Assembly: GCF_023544465.1 (NCBI RefSeq)
Contig: NZ_JALPVL010000011.1
Span: 310,001-374,000, forward strand
Source of the DNA: Paractinoplanes maris
GTDB lineage: Bacteria; Actinomycetota; Actinomycetes; Mycobacteriales; Micromonosporaceae
Reading direction: 5' to 3'
Length of the DNA: 64,000 bases
Shown here: positions 44,980 through 55,291 of the stretch, in pieces
Position numbering within the stretch: position 1 is the first letter of the stretch
Layout: each line of letters opens with the position of its first letter
Program-made: the position numbers and the translations under genes
Notes under the pieces: generated by a model
Seen by the model: only the letters and a program-made list of their open reading frames with translations
What the model was told of the DNA's origin: nothing
The model's database searches: none

Positions 44980-46347
44980 TTACTTCGGCCATGCCTTTTC
45001 GATGTTGTTCAGCGTGGTCGCCGTGTCCTGCCCGGTGATCCACTGCGTCGACTGCTTCCAGAACGCGTCCGAGCCCACGGCGGCCGGCATCTGGTCGGAG
45101 CCGTCGAAGCGGAACGTGGCCTTCGGGTCGAGCAGGATGGTGCCGGCCAGCTTGTCGATCGGGTTGGTCAGGTTGTTCGGGTCGAGACCCTTGTTGGCGC
45201 TGACCCAGCCCGACGAGAGCTTCGCCTTGGTGTTGGCCCACACGTCCGAGGACAGGTAGGTCTGGAACGCCTGGACCTCGGGACGGTCGGCGAAGGCCAC
45301 CACGAACTCACCCGCGCCGAGAACCGGCTTGGTGGTGGCGTCCTTGCCCGGCAGGTAGAACGCGAAGACGTCGCCGTCCTCGGCCACCTTGGTGCCCTTG
45401 GGGAAGTTGGCCGCGTAGAAGCTGGCCTGGCGGTGCAGCGAGCACGTGCCGTCGAGGATCGGCAGACCGCCGTCCTGGAACGTGGTGGTCGCGATGCTCT
45501 TGACGTCGCCCAGACCGCCGTTGACGTACTTGTCGTTCTTCAGGTAACCGCCGACGGCGTCCAGCGCGGCCGTCGCCTCGGGACCGTTGAACGGGATCGA
45601 GTGGTTGACCCACTTGTCGTACGTGTCCGGGTCGCTCGTCCGGAGCACCATGTCTTCCATCCAGTCGGTGACCGGCCAACCGGTCGCGTCACCGCTGCCG
45701 ATGCCGGCGCACCACGGCTTCTTGCCGTCGGCCACCATCTTGTCGGACAGAGCCTTGAGCTCGTCCAGCGTGGTCGGAACGGTGTAGCCGGCGTCCTTGA
45801 ACTCGGACGGCGAATACCACACCAGCGACTTCACGCTGGCGCCCAACGGGGCGCCGTAGAACTTGCCGTCGATCGTGGTGTAGGTCTTCCAGGCTTTGTC
45901 CCAGAACTTGTCGACGTTGGCCGCGGTGTCCGCCGGCGCGGCCACGGCCTTGCCCGTGGCCACCAGCTGCTTGACCAGACCCGGCTGCGGCACGATGGCG
46001 AGGTCCGGCGGGTTGCCGGCGCGGGCCCGCACCAGGATCTGCGTCTCGAACGACTTGTCGCCCTCGTACTTGATCGAGGCGCCGGTGCAATTCTCGAAAG
46101 GCTTGTACGACTCGATGTGCGGAGTGTCCTCCGGAGTCACAATGCCCGTGTAGATCGTGACCGTCTTGCCCTTGAGGTCACCGAATTTGGTGTATGGCGC
46201 ACAGTCGATGGCCGACGCCGACGCGTCGGTGCTCGCACTGTCGTCGTCGCCGCCGCCACCGCAAGCTGCGAGGCCGAAGACCAGCCCCGCGCTCAGCGTT
46301 CCGGCGAGCGCGGCCCGAATGCGCGGGCTCGTAGGTTGACCGAACAT
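44980..46347 (-). CDS. ABC transporter substrate-binding lipoprotein (sugar)
   Basis: 455 residues. Lipoprotein signal with lipobox LAAC at Cys29, then Gly/Asp/Ser-rich spacer. The fold is that of cluster-1 sugar-binding proteins (VTIYTGIVTPEDTPHIESY, PDLAIVPQPGLVKQL, KSLVWYSPSEFKDAGY, PWCAGIGSGDATGWP, WMEDMVLRTS). The closest resemblance is AglE-type alpha-glucoside binding, judged by motif only. First gene of the importer operon. AGGGAG is 4-5 nt before the ATG. A LacI-like palindrome lies about 150 bases upstream. Confidence 0.92.
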   Translation of the reverse strand: MFGQPTSPRIRAALAGTLSAGLVFGLAACGGGGDDDSASTDASASAIDCAPYTKFGDLKGKTVTIYTGIVTPEDTPHIESYKPFENCTGASIKYEGDKSFETQILVRARAGNPPDLAIVPQPGLVKQLVATGKAVAAPADTAANVDKFWDKAWKTYTTIDGKFYGAPLGASVKSLVWYSPSEFKDAGYTVPTTLDELKALSDKMVADGKKPWCAGIGSGDATGWPVTDWMEDMVLRTSDPDTYDKWVNHSIPFNGPEATAALDAVGGYLKNDKYVNGGLGDVKSIATTTFQDGGLPILDGTCSLHRQASFYAANFPKGTKVAEDGDVFAFYLPGKDATTKPVLGAGEFVVAFADRPEVQAFQTYLSSDVWANTKAKLSSGWVSANKGLDPNNLTNPIDKLAGTILLDPKATFRFDGSDQMPAAVGSDAFWKQSTQWITGQDTATTLNNIEKAWPK

Positions 46348-46496
46348 ACCGCTCCCTATGTCAAATCGCGCTTCCGACGTCCGAAGACGTCGCCGTCCGA
46401 AGCGCTACTTGGATCACAGTCAAGAGGTAACCGGCACGTTGCGCAATGATTTCCGCTTGATCGAGTCGGTAACGATACGGCGTCGCTGCTCCGGGG

Positions 46497-46514
46497 ACCT
46501 TAACCGGTTAAGGT
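46497..46514. promoter_or_regulatory. LacI-type 18-bp palindromic operator upstream of sugar importer
   Basis: ACCTTAACCGGTTAAGGT is a perfect palindrome with the central CG step typical of LacI-family operators. It lies about 150 bases upstream of the substrate-binding protein start. No LacI gene is in the window, so the regulator would be encoded elsewhere. Assignment inferred. Confidence 0.6.
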
Positions 46515-46567
46515 GGAGCTCCTGGTCAGGCCGCGAAAAGCGCCTTGTCTGGACCCTAGCGTCGAAC

Positions 46568-46615
46568 AGGCCACCCCGCCTCGGAAATGGGCAAACATCC
46601 GAGGCGGGGTGGCCT
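46568..46615. terminator. Strong terminator hairpin downstream of ugd
   Basis: AGGCCACCCCGCCTCGGA (46568-46585) and its exact complement (46598-46615) form an 18-bp stem with a 12-nt loop. It lies about 90 bases after the ugd stop on the minus strand and would separate ugd transcription from the importer operon. Confidence 0.8.
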
Positions 46616-46626
46616 GATCGGTCGAT

Positions 46627-46703
46627 GGCGGCGTGTCACGCCGCCGTGCAGCGCGGGCTCAGCCCGCCAACGCTGTGTTCGCCAACGCTGTGTTCGCCAA
46701 CGC
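46627..46703. repeat. Inverted and 15-bp tandem repeats after ugd
   Basis: GGCGGCGTG-T-CACGCCGCC (46627-46645) is a palindrome. From 46664 to 46703 the 15-bp unit GCCAACGCTGTGTTC occurs twice, followed by a partial third copy that ends at the ugd stop. Function unknown. Confidence 0.7.
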
Positions 46704-48083
<1,380 letters not shown>

Positions 48084-48356
48084 CAAACGCTCCTCCGCTG
48101 CGGGCTCCGCTGGGGGACGCGGGCCCGCTCCCGTATTCACGGCCAGATGATACACAGCGTAGAAAAACGTCGCGCAAATCCTTGACGTACCGTTATCGGT
48201 TCATTCCTTAGAGTTGCCGCGCGTTGTTCTGAATCATTTAGTCATTGAGAAATCTAAATGCTCGACGCGGTTGTCCGCGCCCCGGGCCGAGTGCCCGGCC
48301 GCGAAGTGATCATGCCTCCGGGGCCGACCGGCAGACTCGCCAAGATATGCATGATT

Positions 48357-48383
48357 GTCAACTCCTGGTTTCCAGGGGTTGAC
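48357..48383 (+). promoter_or_regulatory. Inverted repeat overlapping a putative -35 (TTGACA)
   Basis: GTCAACTCCTGG (48357-48368) and CCAGGGGTTGAC (48372-48383) pair over 12 positions with one T-G pair. The right arm gives the first bases of TTGACA, a good -35 candidate. A second dyad, GACATATGTC, follows. No matching -10 could be assigned with confidence. Confidence 0.5.
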
Positions 48384-48410
48384 AGACATATGTCATGGCC
48401 AGGACGCTGC

Positions 48411-48424
48411 TGGGAGCGCTCCCA
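48411..48424. promoter_or_regulatory. CebR/CelR operator
   Basis: TGGGAGCGCTCCCA, an exact match to the 14-bp palindrome bound by the LacI-family repressor CebR (Streptomyces) or CelR (Thermobifida), released by cellobiose or other cello-oligosaccharides. It ends 30 bases before the GH74 start, within or just downstream of the promoter, a position suited to repression. Confidence 0.9.
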
Positions 48425-48454
48425 TGTGGAAGCTCGTCGATGGAAGGCTCTCGG

Positions 48455-51109
48455 ATGCGTCGGACCACCATCTCGGCGGTCGTCACCGCCGTCCTGCTCA
48501 GCGCGGCTGCCGTGGCCCTCGCGCGCCCTCTCGGGGCATCCGCGGCGGCCGCCGACCCGTACATCTGGAGGAACGTCCGGATCGACGGTGGCGGCTTCGT
48601 GCCGGGTGTCGTGTTCAACCCGGGCGAGCGCAACCTGATCTACGCCCGCACCGACATCGGCGGCGCCTACCGCTGGAACCAGAGCGGCCAGAGCTGGACG
48701 CCCCTGCTCGACTGGGTCGGGCAGGACAACTGGGGCTACAACGGCGTGCTGAGCATCGCGCCCGACCCGGTCGACACCGACCGCGTCTACGCGGCGGTCG
48801 GCATGTACACCAACGGCTGGGACCCGAACAACGGAGCCATCCTGCGCTCGGCCGACAAGGGAAACACCTGGCAGGCCACCGCGCTGCCGTTCAAGAACGG
48901 CGGCAACATGCCGGGCCGGGGCATGGGGGAGCGGCTGGCCGTCGACCCCAGCGACAACCGGAAGGTCTATTTCGCCGCTGAGGGTGGAAACGGGCTCTGG
49001 CGCAGCACCGATTTCGGCGCCACCTGGGCCAAGGTGACGAACTTCCCGAACGCCGGCAACTACGTGCAGGATCCGGCCGACGCCAACGGCTACCTCAACC
49101 AGAACCAGGGGCTGACCTGGGTGACCTTCGGCGCGGCGAACCAGATCTACGTGGGGGTCGCGGACAAGGAGAACCCGGTCTACCGCTCGCTCGACGGGGG
49201 CGCGACCTGGCAGCGCATCCCCGGCCAGCCCACCGGCTACCTGGCCCACAAGGGCGTGGTGTCCGGCAACTACCTGTTCATCGCGACCAGTGACACCGGC
49301 GGTCCCTACGACGGCGGGGCCGGGCAGGTGCAGCGGCTCGACACGACCACCGGCACCTGGACGGACATCTCGCCGACACCGGCTTCCGCATCGCCGTACT
49401 ACGGCTACTCCGGGTTGACCGTCGACCGGCAGAGACCGGGCACGCTCATGGTCGCCACCCAGATCTCCTGGTGGCCCGACGCGATCTTCTTCCGCAGCAC
49501 CGACAACGGCGCCACCTGGACCCGCATCTGGGACTTCGACGGCTATCCGTCGGTGGCCAAGCGCTACACCATGGACATCTCGGCCAACCCCTGGCTCGAC
49601 TTCAACACCAACCCGCAGCCGCCCGAGTCGACGCCCAAGCTCGGCTGGATGAACGAATCGCTCGAGATCGACCCGTTCGACTCCGACCGGATGCTCTACG
49701 GCACCGGCGCGACCATCTACGGCACCACCCAGCTGACCAACTGGGACAAGAACACCACCTTCACGATCAAGCCGTACGCCAAGGGGATCGAGGAGACGGC
49801 GGTGCTCGACCTGGCCAGCCCGCCCTCGGGGGCCCCGCTGGTCAGCGCGCTGGGCGACATCGGCGGCTTCCACCACGCCTCGCTCGACGCGGTGCCGCCG
49901 AACTTCCACGACACGCCGGCGCTGGGCAGCAACACGTCGCTGGACTTCGCCGAGCTCAGCCCGGCCGTCTTCGCCCGCGTCGGCAACGCGGACGCGGCCC
50001 CGCACCTCGGCATCTCGTCCGACGGCGGCAAGAACTGGTATCAGGGCCAGGAGCCGTCCGGGGTGACCGGCGGCGGGACGATCGCGGTCGGGGCCGACGC
50101 GACTGCGATGGTGTGGTCGCCGCAGGGGGTGGGCGTCCACCACTCGACCACGCGGGGCAGCTCGTGGACGGCGTCGAGCGGCGTCCCGGCCGGCGCGATC
50201 GTCGAGAGCGACCGGGTCGACCCCAAGACCTTCTACGCGTACGCCGGGGGGAAGTTCTACACGAGCAAGGACGGCGGGGCCTCGTTCACGGCTTCGGCCG
50301 CTGCCCTGCCCACGGCGGGACGGCTCCACTTCAAGGCGGTGCCGGGCGCTCAGGGTGAGGTCTGGTTCGTGGGGGAGAGCGGGCTGTTGCGCTCGACCGA
50401 CTCCGGAGCGTCGTTCACCAAGATCACGTCGGTCACGGCGGGTGTCAACGTCGCCTTCGGCAAGGCGGCGCCGGGGTCCGCGCGCCCGACGATCTTCCTG
50501 GTCGGCACGGTCGACGGCGTGACCGGCGTGTTCCGCTCCGGCGACGGCGCGGCGAGCTGGGTGCGGATCAACGACGACCAGCACCAGTACGGCAACGCCG
50601 GTGACGCCCTGGCCGGTGACCCCCGCGTCTACGGCCGGGTCTACCTCGGCACCAACGGGCGCGGAATCCTCTACGCCGACCCGGTGTCGACACCCACCAC
50701 GCCGCCCGCGACCACACCGCCGGCCACCACACCGCCTACTACGCCGCCGGTGACCACGCCGCCGCCGACGACACCGCCCGCCACCACGCCGCCTCCCTCG
50801 GGTGGCTGCGAGGCGACGTACAAGAACACTGGCTCGTGGAACGGGGGCTTCCAAGGCGAGGTCACCGTCAAGAACACCGGAACCGCACCGACCGCCGCGT
50901 GGACCGTCGGCTGGGCCTACGGCGGCGGCCAGACCATCACCCAGCTGTGGGGCGGCGCCCACACGCAGACCGGCACCGCGGTCAGCGTGCGCAACGCCTC
51001 CTGGAACGGCGCCCTGGCCGCGGGCGCGAGCACCACCATCGGCTTCCTCGGAAGCCTCAGCGGCAGCGCCAATCCCGTCCCCTCCCCGGTCACCTGCGCC
51101 CCGGCGTAG
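48455..51109 (+). CDS. Secreted GH74 xyloglucanase with C-terminal CBM2
   Basis: 884 residues from ATG 48455 (GGAAGG 7 nt upstream). Sec signal to about residue 32. Catalytic double beta-propeller (35-740) carries the GH74 repeats: IYARTDIGGAYRWN, GGNGLWRSTDFGATW, FFRSTDNGATWTRIW, LEIDPFDSDRMLYGTG. A Thr/Pro linker (about 743-784) leads to a CBM2 with TYKNTGSWNGGFQGEVTV and VRNASWNGALAAG. GH74 enzymes cleave xyloglucan, often processively. First gene of the operon under the CebR box. 29 bases separate its stop from the GH48 start. Confidence 0.95.
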   Translation: MRRTTISAVVTAVLLSAAAVALARPLGASAAAADPYIWRNVRIDGGGFVPGVVFNPGERNLIYARTDIGGAYRWNQSGQSWTPLLDWVGQDNWGYNGVLSIAPDPVDTDRVYAAVGMYTNGWDPNNGAILRSADKGNTWQATALPFKNGGNMPGRGMGERLAVDPSDNRKVYFAAEGGNGLWRSTDFGATWAKVTNFPNAGNYVQDPADANGYLNQNQGLTWVTFGAANQIYVGVADKENPVYRSLDGGATWQRIPGQPTGYLAHKGVVSGNYLFIATSDTGGPYDGGAGQVQRLDTTTGTWTDISPTPASASPYYGYSGLTVDRQRPGTLMVATQISWWPDAIFFRSTDNGATWTRIWDFDGYPSVAKRYTMDISANPWLDFNTNPQPPESTPKLGWMNESLEIDPFDSDRMLYGTGATIYGTTQLTNWDKNTTFTIKPYAKGIEETAVLDLASPPSGAPLVSALGDIGGFHHASLDAVPPNFHDTPALGSNTSLDFAELSPAVFARVGNADAAPHLGISSDGGKNWYQGQEPSGVTGGGTIAVGADATAMVWSPQGVGVHHSTTRGSSWTASSGVPAGAIVESDRVDPKTFYAYAGGKFYTSKDGGASFTASAAALPTAGRLHFKAVPGAQGEVWFVGESGLLRSTDSGASFTKITSVTAGVNVAFGKAAPGSARPTIFLVGTVDGVTGVFRSGDGAASWVRINDDQHQYGNAGDALAGDPRVYGRVYLGTNGRGILYADPVSTPTTPPATTPPATTPPTTPPVTTPPPTTPPATTPPPSGGCEATYKNTGSWNGGFQGEVTVKNTGTAPTAAWTVGWAYGGGQTITQLWGGAHTQTGTAVSVRNASWNGALAAGASTTIGFLGSLSGSANPVPSPVTCAPA

Positions 51110-51138
51110 CGCGCCTCCCCACAGAAAGGAAACACCCC

Positions 51139-54066
51139 GTGCAAGTAAGACCCCCGACCAGACAACGCCTGCGCCGCGGGCTGGCCGTCACCGGCGCCGC
51201 CGTCCTCGGCGCCGGCGCGACCCTCGTGGCCGGCGTCCCCGCCCTGGCCGCACCGAGCTGCACCGTCGTCTACAAGGTCCAGAGCCAGTGGTCCGGCGGC
51301 TTCACCGGCGACATCGCCATCACCAACACCGGCGACCCGGTGTCCACCTGGAAGCTCGAGTACGACTTCCCGGACGCCGCCCAGAAGGTCGCCCAGGGCT
51401 GGAGCGGCGTCTACGCCCAGAGCGGCCAGCACGTCACGGTCAGCAACGCGGCCTGGAACGGCAACCTGGGCACCAACGGCACGGTCAGCACCGGCTTCAA
51501 CGGAACCTTCGGCTCGGCCAACCCGGTGCCCACGGCGTTCACGCTCAACGGCACCCGCTGCAACGGCCCGGCCACCGCGCCGACGGTCGAGATCAGCAGC
51601 CCGGCGGCGAACACCCGATACACCGCGCCGGCCTCGATCCCGATCACCGCGGTGCCCGGCGTGCCCGCCGGCGGCTCGGTCAGCAAGGTCGAGTTCTACC
51701 ACGACGGCCTGCTGCTCAACACCGACACGGCCGCGCCGTACACGTACACCTGGACCGGCGTGCCGGCCCAGACCGCGGCCTATCAACTGCAGGCCATCGC
51801 GTACGACGCCACGGGCGGCAGGAGCAACACCGCCGCGGTGCCCGTGTTCGTGGACGCGGCCACCACCCCGGCGGTCGTCACCGATGCCACCTCGGTGAGT
51901 GTCTCGCCCGGCGGAACCGCGACCTTCAAGCTGGCGCTCTCCAAGGCGCCCACGGCGAACGTGACCGTGGCGGTCGCCCGCAGCACCGGCGCCACCACCG
52001 TCTCGGCCACTCCGGCGTCGCTGACCTTCACCCCGGCCAACTGGGGCACCGGCCAGACCGTCACCGTCGCGGCCACCAGTGCGGCGGCGGTCGGCGCGAC
52101 GGCCGCGTTCTCGGCCACCGCGAGCGGGCACACCGCCGCGACGGTCAACGCGACAGTCGTCCGGGAAGGCGCGGCCGACGCCCGGTTCACCCAGATGTAC
52201 AACGACATCAAAAACCCGGCCAACGGCTACTTCAGCCCCGACGGCGTGCCCTACCACTCGATCGAGACGCTGATCGACGAGGCGCCCGACCACGGCCACG
52301 AGACCACCTCCGAGGCGTTCAGCTACTGGCTGTGGCTCGAGGCCGAGTACGGGCACACGTCGCAGGACTGGGCGCCGTTCAACAGCGCCTGGGCGACGAT
52401 GGAGAAGTACATCATCCCGTCGCACGCCGACCAGCCGACCAACGACAAGTACGACGCGTCCAAGCCGGCGACCTACGCGGCGGAGTACCCGCTGCCCTCG
52501 CAGTACCCGTCCCAGCTCGACCCGAGCGTCTCGGTCGGCACCGACCCGCTGGCGTCGGAGCTGAAGAGCGCGTACGGCACCTCCGACATCTACGGCATGC
52601 ACTGGCTGCTCGACGTCGACAACACGTACGGCTTCGGCCGGTGCGGCGACGGCACGTCGCGCAACGTCTACATCAACACGTTCCAGCGCGGCCCGCAGGA
52701 GTCGACGTTCGAGACCGTGCCGCAGCCGAGCTGTGACACGTTCAAGCACGGCGGCCCCAACGGCTTCCTCGACCTGTTCACCAAGGACTCCAGCTACGCC
52801 AAGCAGTGGAAGTACACCAACGCGCCGGACGCGGACTCGCGCGCGGTGCAGGCGGCGTACTGGGCGTTGACCTGGGCCACCGAGCAGGGCAAGCAGTCGC
52901 AGCTGACCGCGGCCGTGTCCAACGCGGCCAAGATGGGCGACTACCTGCGCTACTCCTTCTACGACAAGTACTTCAAGCAGCCGGGCTGCGCCTCGACGTC
53001 GTGCGCGGCGGGCAACGGCAAGAACTCCTCCAGCAACCTGATGTCCTGGTACTACGCCTGGGGTGGCGCGACCGACACCAACGCCGGATGGGCGTGGCGG
53101 ATCGGCTCGAGCACGAGCCACTTCGGCTACCAGAACCCGATGGCGGCCTACGTCCTGTCCAACGTCAGCGCCTTCGCTCCGAAGTCGCCGTCGGCCAAGG
53201 CGGACTGGCAGGCCAGCCTCAACCGGCAGCTCGAGTTCTACCAGTGGCTGCAGTCGTCCGAGGGTGCCATCGCCGGCGGCGCGACCAACAGCTGGAACGG
53301 CAGCTACCAGGCCCGGCCGGCCGGCACACCGACGTTCTACGGACTCGCGTACGTGGAAGCCCCGGTCTACGAGGACCCGCCGTCGAACCGCTGGTTCGGC
53401 ATGCAGACCTGGTCGCTGGAGCGGCTGGCCGAGTACTACTACCTGACCAACGACGCCAAGGCCAAGTCGGTCCTGGACAAGTGGGTTCCGTGGGCGCTGG
53501 CCAACAGCGACATCACGGCGACCGACTTCGCGATCCCGTCGGACATGGCGTGGTCGGGCGCCCCGGCCACCTGGAACCCGTCGTCGCCGGCGGCCAACAC
53601 CAACCTGCACGTCACGGTGACCAGCAAGGGCCAGGACCTCGGCGTGGCCGGCTCCTTCGCCAAGCTGCTCACCTACTACGCGGCGAAGTCGGGCAGCGCC
53701 TCGGCCAAGACGGCGGCCAAGAACCTGCTCGACGCCATCTGGACCAAGAAGGACTCGAAGGGCGTGTCGGTCACCGAGACCCGCGCCGACTACAACCGGA
53801 TGGACGACACCTACAACGCGTCGACCGGTCAGGGCATCTACATCCCGCCGGGCTGGAGCGGCAAGATGCCGAACGGCGACGAGATCAAGCCCGGTGTGTC
53901 CTTCCTGGACATCCGGTCCTTCTACAAGAACGACCCGGACTACCCGAAGGTCGACGCCTATCTGAAGGGCGGCCCGGCGCCGACGTTCAACTACCACCGC
54001 TTCTGGGCCCAGGTCGATGTGGCCACGGGCTACGCCGACTTCGCGCGCCTGTTCCCGAACGGATAA
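51139..54066 (+). CDS. Secreted GH48 cellulase with N-terminal CBM2
   Basis: 975 residues from GTG 51139 (AAAGGA 8 nt upstream). Signal peptide to about residue 37; CBM2 about 38-140 (CTVVYKVQSQWSGGFTGDIA); an Ig-like domain about 145-235; another beta-sandwich about 240-345; GH48 domain about 346-975 (ARFTQMYNDIKNPANGYFS, HETTSEAFSYWLWLEAEYG, GMHWLLDVDNTYGF). GH48 enzymes are processive reducing-end cellobiohydrolases and key for growth on crystalline cellulose. The catalytic Glu is in the HETTSEA segment. It sits between the GH74 gene and the AA10 gene. Confidence 0.95.
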   Translation: MQVRPPTRQRLRRGLAVTGAAVLGAGATLVAGVPALAAPSCTVVYKVQSQWSGGFTGDIAITNTGDPVSTWKLEYDFPDAAQKVAQGWSGVYAQSGQHVTVSNAAWNGNLGTNGTVSTGFNGTFGSANPVPTAFTLNGTRCNGPATAPTVEISSPAANTRYTAPASIPITAVPGVPAGGSVSKVEFYHDGLLLNTDTAAPYTYTWTGVPAQTAAYQLQAIAYDATGGRSNTAAVPVFVDAATTPAVVTDATSVSVSPGGTATFKLALSKAPTANVTVAVARSTGATTVSATPASLTFTPANWGTGQTVTVAATSAAAVGATAAFSATASGHTAATVNATVVREGAADARFTQMYNDIKNPANGYFSPDGVPYHSIETLIDEAPDHGHETTSEAFSYWLWLEAEYGHTSQDWAPFNSAWATMEKYIIPSHADQPTNDKYDASKPATYAAEYPLPSQYPSQLDPSVSVGTDPLASELKSAYGTSDIYGMHWLLDVDNTYGFGRCGDGTSRNVYINTFQRGPQESTFETVPQPSCDTFKHGGPNGFLDLFTKDSSYAKQWKYTNAPDADSRAVQAAYWALTWATEQGKQSQLTAAVSNAAKMGDYLRYSFYDKYFKQPGCASTSCAAGNGKNSSSNLMSWYYAWGGATDTNAGWAWRIGSSTSHFGYQNPMAAYVLSNVSAFAPKSPSAKADWQASLNRQLEFYQWLQSSEGAIAGGATNSWNGSYQARPAGTPTFYGLAYVEAPVYEDPPSNRWFGMQTWSLERLAEYYYLTNDAKAKSVLDKWVPWALANSDITATDFAIPSDMAWSGAPATWNPSSPAANTNLHVTVTSKGQDLGVAGSFAKLLTYYAAKSGSASAKTAAKNLLDAIWTKKDSKGVSVTETRADYNRMDDTYNASTGQGIYIPPGWSGKMPNGDEIKPGVSFLDIRSFYKNDPDYPKVDAYLKGGPAPTFNYHRFWAQVDVATGYADFARLFPNG

Positions 54067-54076
54067 GGGGGTTCTG

Positions 54077-55222
54077 ATGCGAAGAAGATTCCTGATGTAC
54101 GCGATGAGTGCGCTCGTCGCGGCCGGGGTCGCCGTGGTGGCCACACCACCCGGCGCGGCCCAGGCACACGGCGCGATGATGGTGCCGGGCAGCCGTACGT
54201 GGCTCTGCTACAAAGACGGCCGCAACCCGCAGACGGGGGCGATCGAGCCGAAGAACGCCGCGTGTGCGGCCGCCGTGGCCCAGAGCGGGACGACCTCGCT
54301 CTACAACTGGTTCGCGGTGCTGCGCTCGGACGGGGCGGGCCGGATGTCCGGGTTCATCCCCGACGGTCAGCTGTGCTCGGGCGGCACCGGTGGCCCGTAC
54401 AACTTCACCGGTTTCAACCTGCCGCGCAACGACTTCCCGGTGACTCACCTGACCGCGGGCCGGCAGATCCAGGTTCAGTACAACAACTGGGCCAAGCACC
54501 CCGGCACGTTCCGGATGTACATCACCAAGGACAGCTGGAGCCCGACCCGGGCCCTGGCCTGGAGCGACCTCGAGGCGGCCCCGTTCGACTCGGTGACCAA
54601 CCCGCCGGACAACGGCGGTCCCGGTTCCGATGCAGGGCACTACTACTGGAACGCGACGCTGCCGTCCGGCAAGAGCGGTCGCCACCTGATCTACTCGGTG
54701 TGGCAGCGCTCGGACAGCAACGAGACGTTCTACGGCTGCTCCGACGTCGTCTTCGACGGCGGCAACGGCGAGGTGACCGGCGTCGGCAACGGCGGCGTGA
54801 CCCCGCCGCCCACCACGCCGCCCCCGACGACCCCGCCGCCGACGACCCCGCCGCCGACGACCCCGCCCCCGTCGACTCCGCCCCCGTCCACACCGCCGCC
54901 GACGACCCCGCCGCCCGGCAACTCCGCGTGCAACGCGATGTTCAACATCACGGGCACCTGGAACGGCGGCTTCCAGGCCGAGGTGATGGTGCACGCCGAC
55001 ACCGCGGCCATCAGCAACTGGTCGGTCTCCTGGACCTGGCCGGGTGCACAGACCTTGGCCCAGGCCTGGAGCGGCACCGCAACCAGCTCCGGTTCCTTGG
55101 TGACGGTGAAGAACGTCAACTGGAACGGCACCGTGGCCGCCGGCAAGTACGTGACCTTCGGCCTGCTCGGCTCCGGCACAGCACCCCCATCGGTCAACAA
55201 CCTCGCCTGCACCACCGCATGA
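54077..55222 (+). CDS. AA10 lytic polysaccharide monooxygenase with CBM2
   Basis: 381 residues from ATG 54077 (GGGGG upstream), 10 bases after the GH48 stop. The signal is cut after AQA, so mature His1 is H31 (HGAMMVPGSR). The second histidine-brace residue is H141 (NNWAKHPGTF). Four conserved Cys and the C-terminal TFYGCSDVVF follow. A Thr/Pro linker (about 240-280) leads to CBM2 (CNAMFNITGTWNGGFQAEV). AA10 enzymes use copper and H2O2 or O2 to oxidise cellulose or chitin. The cellulase context points to cellulose. Third gene of the CebR-controlled operon. Confidence 0.95.
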   Translation: MRRRFLMYAMSALVAAGVAVVATPPGAAQAHGAMMVPGSRTWLCYKDGRNPQTGAIEPKNAACAAAVAQSGTTSLYNWFAVLRSDGAGRMSGFIPDGQLCSGGTGGPYNFTGFNLPRNDFPVTHLTAGRQIQVQYNNWAKHPGTFRMYITKDSWSPTRALAWSDLEAAPFDSVTNPPDNGGPGSDAGHYYWNATLPSGKSGRHLIYSVWQRSDSNETFYGCSDVVFDGGNGEVTGVGNGGVTPPPTTPPPTTPPPTTPPPTTPPPSTPPPSTPPPTTPPPGNSACNAMFNITGTWNGGFQAEVMVHADTAAISNWSVSWTWPGAQTLAQAWSGTATSSGSLVTVKNVNWNGTVAAGKYVTFGLLGSGTAPPSVNNLACTTA

Positions 55223-55244
55223 CCTGACCCGCTCCGAAAGAAAC

Positions 55245-55279
55245 CCGGCGGCGGCGCGAACCCAACGCGCCCCCGCCGG
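55245..55279 (+). terminator. Terminator hairpin after the AA10 gene
   Basis: CCGGCGGCGGCGCG (55245-55258) pairs with CGCGCCCCCGCCGG (55266-55279) with one mismatch and a 7-nt loop. It ends the cellulase operon and also lies at the 3' end of the convergent DUF262 gene. Confidence 0.75.
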
Positions 55280-55291
55280 CCCCGGGGCCCG

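Larger units (their letters stand above)
46348..46703. other. Regulatory gap between ugd and the sugar importer
   Basis: About 356 bases. From left to right: a GACGTC-CGAA-GACGTC repeat (46376-46391), a TTGAC-like sequence near 46420, an 18-bp perfect palindrome (46497-46514), an 18-bp-stem terminator (46568-46615), a 9-bp inverted repeat (46627-46645) and 15-bp tandem repeats (46664-46703). No open frame here looks coding. Confidence 0.6.
48084..48454. other. Regulatory region of the cellulase operon
   Basis: About 371 bases between the divergent ugd and GH74 genes. It contains an A/T-rich stretch (48160-48260) with the inverted repeat CATTTAG/CTAAATG (48235-48241 and 48254-48260), a 12-bp hairpin (48357-48383) whose right arm includes TTGAC, TTGACA with an overlapping GACATATGTC palindrome just after it, a CebR box at 48411-48424 and the GGAAGG ribosome-binding site (48442-48447) of the GH74 gene. 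Confidence 0.6.

Noticed and set aside
53987..55291. Long minus-strand frame antisense to GH48 and AA10
   Set aside because: It is the read-through of the DUF262 frame; the antisense part has Arg/Gly/Val-rich composition without motifs, while the plus-strand genes have clear domains.
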